DNA of 38,277 bases from Ornithomonoglobus_A sp034090805 (GTDB lineage: Bacteria; Bacillota; Clostridia; UBA1381): contig JAXDRV010000007.1 of assembly GCA_034090805.1 (NCBI GenBank), forward strand, positions 1 to 38,277. The letters run 5' to 3'. A program made the translations under genes and the position numbers. The notes beneath the pieces are model-generated. The model was not told where the DNA came from. It did not search any database and saw only the letters and a list, made by a program, of their open reading frames with translations. Shown piece by piece: positions 1-6,205 of this stretch. The stretch's first letter is position 1, and every line of letters begins with the position of its first letter.

Positions 1-216
1 AAAATTATGACTATTGTCAAAATTTTTCGTGTAAAATCAGAGATTTTACACAGTTCGCATTGATAAAGTCTGCCCAAATAAATATTTTGAGAACAAAATA
101 TTTATTTGGGGTGCAAGGATTTTTTCATATTTATGAAAAAACCTTGCACCTGAACAATTATGAAACGCTTTTAAGCCGCTATGCGGCTGCGTTTCATAAT
201 TGTTCAGCAGTTATTA
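1..216 (+). repeat. Palindromic repeat element E1, copy A (left end missing)
   Basis: This is a partial copy of a 260-bp element whose complete version is at 10102-10361 in the opposite orientation. It contains five consecutive hairpins: 1-26 (11-bp arms, one mismatch), 29-51 (10 bp, loop AGA), 73-110 (17 bp perfect, loop AGAA), 110-150 (about 19 bp), and 151-206 (18 bp perfect, with a nested 6-bp hairpin at 174-188). The first hairpin of the element is cut off by the window start. The right end, TTCAGCAGTTATTA, resembles the inverted complement of the left end seen in the other copies. No open reading frame of note lies inside, so if it is mobile it must be non-autonomous. The nature of the element is inferred; the repeats and hairpins are directly visible. 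Confidence 0.85.
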
Positions 217-263
217 ATTAAATTCAAATTCAATCAAGTGTTTTATTGTATAGCTTGCTAAGA

Positions 264-297
264 TAAAAAAGCACTGCGGCAGAAATCGCCGCAGTGT
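264..297 (-). terminator. Rho-independent terminator of the 62-residue ORF
   Basis: Arms CACTGCGGC (272-280) and GCCGCAGTG (288-296) form a 9-bp GC-rich stem with a 7-nt loop. Read on the minus strand it is followed by a run of six T (265-270). It lies just after the stop codon of the small minus-strand gene at 299. Confidence 0.85.
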
Positions 298-298
298 T

Positions 299-487
299 CT
301 ATTTTGTGCTCTTTTCCTCAGCAACGGGGATTTCCTCGGGCAGATAGTCGAGTATGCTGTTATACGAGGCTCTTGCGTAGTCGTCATACGGTGCAAACGG
401 GATAAGTCCCGTAAACTCCGTGGCACTTGTGGAATTTTCAAGATCAAACAGTCCGTCATAGGACTTTTTTGTTTGCTTTTTAATCAT
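299..487 (-). CDS. Small hypothetical protein (62 aa)
   Basis: I do not recognise this protein. It has 62 residues, begins MIKKQTKKSYDGLF and is otherwise acidic and rich in Tyr, Asp and Pro, with no membrane segment or cysteine motif. It is probably a real gene: an AAAGGGAG ribosome site stands about 8 nt before the ATG on the minus strand, and a strong terminator follows within a few bases of the stop codon. It lies downstream of the GntR gene (gap of about 84 bp) on the same strand and could be co-transcribed with it. An overlapping longer frame (214-459) lacks these signals. Confidence 0.6.
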   Translation of the reverse strand: MIKKQTKKSYDGLFDLENSTSATEFTGLIPFAPYDDYARASYNSILDYLPEEIPVAEEKSTK

Positions 488-571
488 GACCGCACTCCCT
501 TTCCGTGATAATTGATATTAGATAGTCATCTGATATTATATTATCCGAAAGCGGCGGCGATGATACCGTTA

Positions 572-1249
572 TTATTTGAAATAATCGGGATATTTTTCCG
601 TGATTGTTTTACGGTCAAAATTATATCTGTTTAAATGGCGTTCCATCACCATGCACGCAAGCTCCTCGTCACGGCGTTCTATCGCATATACCACGTTTTC
701 GTGATCTCTGACGTTTCTTGCTTGATTTATTGCCTTGAGCGACAGAGCACGCAGACGGTCAAAATTTTTCATCTGCATTTTGACGATTTCGTAAGCATAG
801 AGCTTGTCCGCCGCCTCAAAAAGCAGGCGGTGAAATTCGTTGTCAAGAGCAAAAAGCCTGTCATGCTCCGCAGCTCCGTTAAGACAGCTGCGCTGCTGTT
901 CAAGATTTTCTTTAAGCTTGCAAAGCATATCCGATGTGATTTGGCGGCAGACGATTTTCAGCACCGCCTCCTCAAGGACGCACCGAATAAATCCTGCCTC
1001 CTCGATCAAGTCATAATCTATTTTTGAAACATAGCTGCCCTTTTTCGGCACTATATCAACAAGCTTGCTTTTGCTCAGCTCAATAAGAGCCTCACGCACA
1101 GGCGTGCGTGAAAGCCCCAGCGCAGCCGAAAGCTCGTTTTCGCTCATGGGAGCGCCCGGCTCAAGCTCAAGAGTCACGATATTGTAATTCAGTACACGAA
1201 GCGCATAAGCACGTGCATTTTCCGCTTTGTTCCGTTCCAACAGCTTCAT
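572..1249 (-). CDS. GntR family transcriptional regulator, FadR/FCD subfamily
   Basis: This 225-residue protein has an N-terminal winged helix-turn-helix (about residues 10-75, containing LGLSRTPVREAL, the classic GntR recognition helix) and a C-terminal all-helical FCD ligand-binding domain. Residues typical of the FCD metal/ligand pocket are visible: the D-x3-H motif in LDNEFH, a His in RDHENV and a His in MERHLNRY. FCD regulators usually respond to small carboxylates or sugar acids; the effector here is unknown. The ATG has a GGGAGG site upstream. It lies 67 bp downstream of tRNA-Leu on the same strand and I see no separate promoter between them, so it may depend on read-through of the tRNA terminator. 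Confidence 0.9.
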   Translation of the reverse strand: MKLLERNKAENARAYALRVLNYNIVTLELEPGAPMSENELSAALGLSRTPVREALIELSKSKLVDIVPKKGSYVSKIDYDLIEEAGFIRCVLEEAVLKIVCRQITSDMLCKLKENLEQQRSCLNGAAEHDRLFALDNEFHRLLFEAADKLYAYEIVKMQMKNFDRLRALSLKAINQARNVRDHENVVYAIERRDEELACMVMERHLNRYNFDRKTITEKYPDYFK

Positions 1250-1279
1250 GGAAAGCCTCCCGTAATTTTCGTAAAATAA

Positions 1280-1317
1280 AGAAAAAAAGAATAAAGAACG
1301 CTAATTCTTTATTCTTT
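1280..1317 (-). terminator. Terminator of tRNA-Leu
   Basis: A perfect 13-bp inverted repeat (1286-1298 and 1305-1317, arms AAAGAATAAAGAA) is followed on the minus strand by a T-rich tract. The stem begins at the last base of the tRNA CCA end. It is AT-rich, so read-through into the GntR gene is plausible. Confidence 0.75.
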
Positions 1318-1400
1318 GGTGCACCTGAAAGGACTTGAACCTTCACGTCGGGGACACCAGATCCTAAGTCTGGCGCGTCTGCCAATTCCGCCACAGGTGC
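1317..1400 (-). tRNA. tRNA-Leu (anticodon UAG), CCA encoded
   Basis: On the minus strand the acceptor arms GCACCTG and CAGGTGC pair perfectly, followed by discriminator A and an encoded CCA. The anticodon arm is CCAGA-CTTAGGA-TCTGG, giving anticodon TAG, which reads CUN leucine codons. A long variable arm of the class II type and a GGTTCAAGTCC T-arm are present. The total of 84 nt fits tRNA-Leu. Confidence 0.97.
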
Positions 1401-1427
1401 ATATTATTTTCACAAACAACGTGTATT

Positions 1428-1456
1428 ATTATATCACAAATACAACGACTTGTCAA
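1428..1456 (-). promoter_or_regulatory. Promoter of tRNA-Leu
   Basis: On the minus strand a consensus TTGACA (1451-1456) and TATAAT (1428-1433) are separated by exactly 17 bp. The expected start is about 20 bp before the tRNA 5' end. Confidence 0.9.
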
Positions 1457-1656
1457 TGGTTTTTTGATATTTTTCTGAAATTTTCTGAATTTTTAGTTGG
1501 CTTTTGTTGAAAAACCGATATACTATAATATTAGGCGGTAAGGCAAATGAGCTAATAACTGCACTGCCGGTTAGTTATGACAAACTGACGAAATCTAAGC
1601 CATAAAATGCTTTAAATTTCTACTACACGCACAATATGTATTTTTTGAATAAGCTA

Positions 1657-1685
1657 TTGACAAAATACACTTTATATAGTATATT
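1657..1685 (+). promoter_or_regulatory. Promoter of the pfl operon
   Basis: TTGACA (1657-1662) and TATATT (1680-1685) are separated by 17 bp. The predicted start near 1692 leaves an unusually long leader of about 170 nt before the pfl start codon. Confidence 0.8.
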
Positions 1686-1691
1686 AGATAT

Positions 1692-1864
1692 AGTAGCAAT
1701 GTAATGCTGCCTGTTAGAGCAAAAAGTGATATGCAATGGGTTTGATATGGCTAACCCTTACATTCTTTTACAGTCTGCCGTAAAATATGATTGCCAAGGT
1801 ATACGGCAATTGTGTTTTGCGGTTGGCTGATAAGCATTTTATATATCGAAAGGAAGTGAAGCGT
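1692..1864 (+). promoter_or_regulatory. Long 5' leader of pfl with local pairing
   Basis: The leader is about 173 nt. Visible pairings include AATGTAA near 1700 with TTACATT near 1757, a GGGTT/AACCC stem near 1738-1757, and ATTGCC/GGCAAT near 1790-1810. No known riboswitch or Rex site was recognised and no U-tract terminator is present. AAGGAAGTG just before the ATG at 1865 is the ribosome site. A regulatory role is only inferred from length and pairing. Confidence 0.35.
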
Positions 1865-3940
1865 ATGCAGACATTACCCTTTGAGCAATGGGAGGGCTTC
1901 AGCCTCGGCAAATGGAGCAACGGTTCTGTAAACGTAAGAGATTTTATTCAGAGAAATTACACCGAATATGACGGTGATGAGGAATTTTTGGAAGGTCCTA
2001 CTCAGGACACGAAGGATTTATGGGATCAGGTGTGTGAGCTTTCTCGTCTTGAGCGTGAGGCGGGGGGAGTTCTCGATATGGACACCAAAATCGTTTCCAC
2101 GCTTACCTCGCACGGTGCGGGTTATCTTGATAAGGACAAGGAAAGAATTGTCGGATTCCAGACGGACAAGCCGTTCAAGCGTTCTCTTCAACCGTTCGGC
2201 GGAATAAGAATGGCGCAGAATGCCTGCAAAAATTACGGCTATGAGGTTGACCCTGAGGTAGTCGATATATTCACACGCTACAGAAAAACGCATAACCAGG
2301 GAGTTTTTGACGCATATACTCCGGAGATGAAAAAGGCGCGTCATGCGGCTATCATCACAGGTCTGCCCGACGCTTACGGCAGAGGACGAATCATAGGCGA
2401 CTACAGACGTGTTGCGCTTTACGGAGTGGATTATCTGATTAAGGACAAGCAGCATCAGCTCGATACCTCGCTTGTGAGAATGACCTCGGAAAATATTCGC
2501 CTCAGGGAGGAGCTTTCGGAGCAGATAAGAGCCTTGGGCGAGCTGAAAAAACTCGGCGAGATTTACGGCTTTGATATTTCGCAGCCGGCAAAAAATGCGC
2601 AGGAGGCTGTTCAGTGGTTGTATTTCGGCTATCTTGCCGCTGTAAAGGATCAGAACGGAGCTGCGATGAGTTTGGGAAGAACATCGACGTTCCTTGATAT
2701 TTATATTGAAAGAGATTTGAAAAACGGCGTTATTACCGAAAGCGAGGCACAGGAGCTTATCGATCATTTCATAATGAAGTTGCGTCTTGTGAAATTTGCA
2801 AGAACACCGGAATATAATGAGCTGTTTTCGGGAGATCCTACATGGGTAACGGAATCGATAGGCGGCGTCGGCGTTGACGGACGTCCGATGGTCACAAAGA
2901 CCTCGTTCAGATACCTCCATACGCTTGACAATATCGGAACGGCGCCGGAGCCGAACATGACGGTTCTTTGGTCGGTCAAGCTGCCGAAAAACTTTAAGCG
3001 CTATTGTGCAAAGATGTCGATAAAGACCTCGTCTATCCAGTATGAAAACGATGATTTGATGCGTGTTACACACGGTGACGATTATGCGATTGCGTGCTGC
3101 GTATCCTCGATGAGAGTCGGCAAGGAGATGCAGTTCTTCGGCGCAAGAGCAAATCTTGCAAAGTGTCTGCTTTATGCGATAAACGGCGGTGTTGACGAAA
3201 GACTCAAGGAGCAGGTCGGACCGAGATACAGAGCGGTTGAGGGCGATTACCTCGACTTTGACGATGTAATGCAGAAGTATGACGATATGATGGAATGGTT
3301 GGCGGGATTGTATGTAAATACGCTGAATGTCATTCATTATATGCACGATAAATACTGCTATGAAAGCATACAGATGGCTCTGCACGACAGAGATGTAAAG
3401 AGATATTTTGCAACGGGTATTGCGGGACTTTCGGTTGTTGCCGATTCGCTCAGTGCAATCAAGTATGCAAAGGTTAAGTGCATAAGAGATGAAAACGGCG
3501 TCGTTGTCGATTACGAGGTTGAAGGAGATTTCCCAAAATACGGCAACAATGACGACAGAGTTGACAGCATTGCGGTTGATATTGTTCAGAGATTTATGGA
3601 CAAGATAAGAAAGCATCACACCTACAGGAAGAGCGTGCCCACGATGTCGATACTCACGATTACTTCAAACGTTGTGTACGGTAAAAAGACCGGAAACACT
3701 CCGGACGGAAGAAAAGCGGGAGTTCCTCTTGCGCCGGGCGCAAACCCGATGCACGGACGTGACAGCCACGGTGCAGTTGCTTCGCTTGCGTCGGTTGCAA
3801 AGCTGCCGTTTAAGGATGCGCAGGACGGAATTTCCAACACCTTCTCGATTATCCCGAACGCACTCGGCAAGGACGAGATATTCATGGGCGATCTTGAGGT
3901 AGAGCTTGACAAAGGCTGCTGCGAATTTAACGCAGAATAA
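1865..3940 (+). CDS. pflB: Pyruvate formate-lyase, catalytic part lacking the glycyl-radical domain
   Basis: Pyruvate formate-lyase converts pyruvate and CoA to acetyl-CoA and formate by radical chemistry in anaerobes. This 691-residue chain carries the PFL domain, with the catalytic adjacent cysteines at residues 411-412 in IACCVSSMRVGKEM. Canonical PFL is about 750-760 residues and ends with a glycyl-radical segment; here the protein stops after ELDKGCCEFNAE, and the missing segment is encoded by the next gene at 3965. I chose the ATG at 1865 because AAGGAAGTG precedes it; upstream in-frame starts add residues with no family match. The gene has a TTGACA/TATATT promoter. The pflA activating enzyme is not in the window. 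Family identity is certain; function as a two-chain enzyme is inferred. Confidence 0.93.
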   Translation: MQTLPFEQWEGFSLGKWSNGSVNVRDFIQRNYTEYDGDEEFLEGPTQDTKDLWDQVCELSRLEREAGGVLDMDTKIVSTLTSHGAGYLDKDKERIVGFQTDKPFKRSLQPFGGIRMAQNACKNYGYEVDPEVVDIFTRYRKTHNQGVFDAYTPEMKKARHAAIITGLPDAYGRGRIIGDYRRVALYGVDYLIKDKQHQLDTSLVRMTSENIRLREELSEQIRALGELKKLGEIYGFDISQPAKNAQEAVQWLYFGYLAAVKDQNGAAMSLGRTSTFLDIYIERDLKNGVITESEAQELIDHFIMKLRLVKFARTPEYNELFSGDPTWVTESIGGVGVDGRPMVTKTSFRYLHTLDNIGTAPEPNMTVLWSVKLPKNFKRYCAKMSIKTSSIQYENDDLMRVTHGDDYAIACCVSSMRVGKEMQFFGARANLAKCLLYAINGGVDERLKEQVGPRYRAVEGDYLDFDDVMQKYDDMMEWLAGLYVNTLNVIHYMHDKYCYESIQMALHDRDVKRYFATGIAGLSVVADSLSAIKYAKVKCIRDENGVVVDYEVEGDFPKYGNNDDRVDSIAVDIVQRFMDKIRKHHTYRKSVPTMSILTITSNVVYGKKTGNTPDGRKAGVPLAPGANPMHGRDSHGAVASLASVAKLPFKDAQDGISNTFSIIPNALGKDEIFMGDLEVELDKGCCEFNAE

Positions 3941-3964
3941 ATATAAAATTAGGAGGAATTAACA

Positions 3965-4204
3965 ATGGTAACAAATCAGCAGGTAGATAATCTTGTGGAG
4001 CTGCTTGACGGCTACGCTTCACAGGGAGGACATCATCTAAACGTAAACGTATTCACAAGAGAAACGCTTCTCGATGCGCAGAAGCACCCCGAAAAGTATC
4101 CTCAGCTTACGGTGAGAGTTTCGGGCTATGCTGTAAACTTCATCAAGCTGACAAAGGAACAGCAGGACGATGTAATATCGAGAACATTCCACGGTAAAAT
4201 GTAA
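3965..4204 (+). CDS. Glycyl-radical domain of pyruvate formate-lyase as a separate 79-aa protein
   Basis: The protein aligns, from memory, to the C-terminal end of PFL: it contains GGHHLNVNVFTRETLLDA and the radical-site motif VRVSGYAVNF, placing the radical glycine at residue 54, then LTKEQQDDVISRTFHGKM. It starts 24 bp after the catalytic chain with its own AGGAGG site, so it is translated independently. It resembles the autonomous spare-part cofactor GrcA/YfiD, but here the upstream PFL lacks its own radical domain, so this chain is probably an obligate subunit rather than a repair part. It would need radical installation by a PFL-activating enzyme encoded elsewhere. Confidence 0.93.
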   Translation: MVTNQQVDNLVELLDGYASQGGHHLNVNVFTRETLLDAQKHPEKYPQLTVRVSGYAVNFIKLTKEQQDDVISRTFHGKM

Positions 4205-4210
4205 TTTTAA

Positions 4211-4237
4211 GGGCGGCATTGAGCCGCCCTGTTTTTA
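4211..4237 (+). terminator. Terminator of the pfl operon
   Basis: GGGCGGC (4211-4217) and GCCGCCC (4223-4229) form a perfect 7-bp stem followed by TGTTTTT. It stands seven bases after the stop codon of the glycyl-radical gene. The 79 bp from here to 4316 hold nothing else that I can identify. Confidence 0.9.
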
Positions 4238-4316
4238 TGCCGAAATTCGGATTTAAGCTATGGTGTGAATATTGCGTCAGTTTATACTTAACCGCATAAT
4301 TGAACGTATACGGCGG

Positions 4317-5627
4317 TTATAAAATTTTAATTATCTCCCCTGTCACAACGCCGTTTTTTACATCACAGAGCCTAACCTGCGCAAAACGCCCGGAGAGATT
4401 TTCGTCACTCGGTGCGTGCACCGTTATATAATTTGACGTTTTTCCCTCGAACATTCCGTCATGCGCACGCTGTTCAAAAAGCACCTCCATTGTTCTGCCG
4501 ATGTGAGAACGCAGAAATTCCTCGTGCGCCGAAGCTGTTTCGGCTATGATTATTTTGGAGCGCTGCTCCTTTATCTCCGGCGGGACTTGATTTTTCATTT
4601 CGGCTGCCGGAGTGCCGCTGCGCTTGGAATATTGGAATACGTGCGCATCGGAAAATTTAATTTCACGCACAAACTCAAGTGTTTTTTGAAATTCATCATC
4701 TGTTTCACCGGCAAAGCCTACCATAATATCGGTTGTTATCGCAGCATCGTCAAATGCCGCCCTCAATCCGTCCACGACCTCCTTAAACTGCGCTGTGGTG
4801 TAGCGGCGGTTCATGCGCTTTAACGTTTCGTCACAGCCGGATTGCAAAGAAATATGAAAATGCGGACAAAGCTTTTTAAAGCCTTTTATGCGCTCGACAA
4901 AATCATGATTCAACGTCATCGGCTCAATTGACGACATTCGTATGCGCCGTATACCGTCGATTTCCTCAAGCCTGCCGAGAAGCTGCTCAAGAGAGGTATT
5001 TTTGAGGTCAAGCCCGTAGGACGCAACATGAATGCCTACAAGTATGATTTCCGAAAATCCGTTTTCCGCAAGACGCTTTACTTCACGCACCACCTCGTCC
5101 TCGCTGCGGCTGCGGATAGGACCTCTCGCATACGGGATTATGCAGTAGGAGCAAAACTGGCTGCACCCCTCCTGGATTTTGATGAACGCACGAGTTCTGT
5201 CCTCGTATTTTGATATGTGCAGCTCCTCAAATTTGTGGTTGTGCATTATATCGCCGACCATGCTGAGCTTGGTGTTTTTGTCGATGCTTTCCGCAAGCTC
5301 GACTGTTTTCGCCCTGTCCTTTGTGCCGATAACGAGATTAACTCCGTCTATCGCAAGGACGCTTTCGGCGTTCGTCTGTGCATAGCAGCCCGTAACGATT
5401 ATAACGGCATCGGGGTTTGTCTTTTTCGCACGGCGGATTATCTGACGTGACTTTCTGTCGCTCATGCTTGTAACGGAGCAGGTGTTGATAACGTAAACGT
5501 CCGCCGGCTCCGAATAGGGGACGATCTCGTATCCCTTTTCCTTGAAAAGCTCCGTTATTGCCTCGGTTTCGTATTGGTTCACCTTGCATCCGAGAGTGCA
5601 GAAAGCAGCGGTTTTTGAATGTTGCAT
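4317..5627 (-). CDS. mtaB: tRNA t6A37 methylthiotransferase MtaB
   Basis: MtaB is a radical SAM enzyme that adds a methylthio group to N6-threonylcarbamoyladenosine at position 37 of tRNAs reading ANN codons. The 436-residue protein has the N-terminal UPF0004 domain with three cluster cysteines (CTLGCKVNQYE, NTCSVT, TGCYAQ), the radical SAM motif C-x3-C-x2-C in EGCSQFCSYCIIPYARG, and a C-terminal TRAM-like region. MtaB is favoured over MiaB or RimO by the CTLGCKVNQYET start and overall length. I place the start at the ATG at 5627, because the AAAGGAA ribosome site lies between it and the upstream ATG at 5645. It is monocistronic, with its own promoter. Confidence 0.93.
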   Translation of the reverse strand: MQHSKTAAFCTLGCKVNQYETEAITELFKEKGYEIVPYSEPADVYVINTCSVTSMSDRKSRQIIRRAKKTNPDAVIIVTGCYAQTNAESVLAIDGVNLVIGTKDRAKTVELAESIDKNTKLSMVGDIMHNHKFEELHISKYEDRTRAFIKIQEGCSQFCSYCIIPYARGPIRSRSEDEVVREVKRLAENGFSEIILVGIHVASYGLDLKNTSLEQLLGRLEEIDGIRRIRMSSIEPMTLNHDFVERIKGFKKLCPHFHISLQSGCDETLKRMNRRYTTAQFKEVVDGLRAAFDDAAITTDIMVGFAGETDDEFQKTLEFVREIKFSDAHVFQYSKRSGTPAAEMKNQVPPEIKEQRSKIIIAETASAHEEFLRSHIGRTMEVLFEQRAHDGMFEGKTSNYITVHAPSDENLSGRFAQVRLCDVKNGVVTGEIIKIL

Positions 5628-5707
5628 AAATGTATTTCCTTTCAATTTTAGAATAATTGCTTAAACTTAACTATAATTAATAGTTTAAAAAAATTTTTGT
5701 TAGCACT

Positions 5708-5736
5708 ATTATATAAAATTTTTTTAAAAAGTGCAA
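5708..5736 (-). promoter_or_regulatory. Promoter of mtaB
   Basis: On the minus strand TTGCAC (5731-5736) and TATAAT (5708-5713) are separated by 17 bp. It is back-to-back with the promoter at 5743-5771; only 6 bp separate the two -35 boxes. Confidence 0.8.
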
Positions 5737-5742
5737 TAGGTA

Positions 5743-5771
5743 TTGACTAAATAAAAAAAAAGTTGTATTAT
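5743..5771 (+). promoter_or_regulatory. Promoter of the HPr-like gene, with a 5'-end hairpin at 5778-5802
   Basis: TTGACT (5743-5748) and TATTAT (5766-5771) have a 17-bp spacer made mostly of A. Transcription should begin near 5778, exactly at a perfect 8-bp hairpin (GTAATCGG at 5778-5785, CCGATTAC at 5795-5802) whose loop holds AGGA. A hairpin at the extreme 5' end is a known way to stabilise mRNA; whether it does so here is inferred. Confidence 0.75.
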
Positions 5772-5844
5772 ATATCTGTAATCGGAGGAATGTACCGATT
5801 ACATAAGTTAAAGGTGATAAAAGTGGTAAAAGGAGGATTTTATT

Positions 5845-6075
5845 ATGAAAACATTTAACATGTTACTGAGTTCGATTAATGATGTAAAAGATTTTGTAAA
5901 CATCGTAAGTAAGTATGATTTTGATGTTGATTTAACCTCGGGAAGATATGTTGTGGACGCAAAGTCGATAATGGGTATATTCAGCCTGGATCTCTCAAAG
6001 CCTATCAAGGTTGAGGTTCATGCAGACGACTGCGACAGCTTTATGGATGAGTTGTCAAGATTTATAGTTGACTAA
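5845..6075 (+). CDS. HPr-like protein without the phosphorylatable histidine
   Basis: This 76-residue protein matches the HPr phosphocarrier fold. SKYDFDVDL and AKSIMGIFSLDL line up with the HPr segments SKYDADVNL and LKSIMGVMSLGI, and Ser41 corresponds to regulatory Ser46. The active-site loop of HPr, with His15 in GIHARP, is replaced here by SSINDVKDF, so no histidine is available for phosphotransfer from Enzyme I. It therefore cannot be a standard PTS carrier; a regulatory or Crh-like role is possible but unproven. It has AAAGGAGG before the ATG, its own promoter and its own terminator, so it is a single-gene unit. Confidence 0.8.
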   Translation: MKTFNMLLSSINDVKDFVNIVSKYDFDVDLTSGRYVVDAKSIMGIFSLDLSKPIKVEVHADDCDSFMDELSRFIVD

Positions 6076-6097
6076 TATCATCTTAGCGGCGCATACG

Positions 6098-6127
6098 GAG
6101 ATTGAATGTACTGTTCAATCTCTTTTT
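6098..6127 (+). terminator. Terminator of the HPr-like gene
   Basis: GAGATTGAA (6098-6106) and TTCAATCTC (6114-6122) form a 9-bp stem with a 7-nt loop, followed by TTTTT. Confidence 0.9.
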
Positions 6128-6205
6128 GCACTGCATTGGAACTAATGAACAAATTTGTGGAATTCTTATGATAAAAAATTATGAGGGTGATGGAAGGTAG
6201 TGTAT

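Noticed and set aside
1..94. Terminal 94-bp identity as proof of a circular plasmid or phage
   Set aside because: The repeat is part of a dispersed element, and the window holds housekeeping chromosome genes without replication, partition or phage genes.
1..216. E1 hairpin array as a CRISPR array
   Set aside because: The palindromes differ from one another, there are no repeated units with regular spacers, and no cas genes are present.
214..459. An 81-codon minus-strand frame overlapping the small protein at 299-487
   Set aside because: It runs through the terminator at 264-297 and into the edge of element E1, and lacks a good ribosome site; the 62-residue frame has both a site and the terminator.
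2018..3619. A 533-codon minus-strand open frame inside pfl
   Set aside because: It lies entirely antisense to a clear PFL gene, has no ribosome site or family features, and its composition (Arg, His, Ile, Ser rich) is that of a codon-bias shadow.
3925..3965. PFL split as a frameshift or sequencing error
   Set aside because: The break contains a proper stop, a 24-bp spacer with AGGAGG and a new ATG, so two designed reading frames fit better than an error; reads would still settle it.
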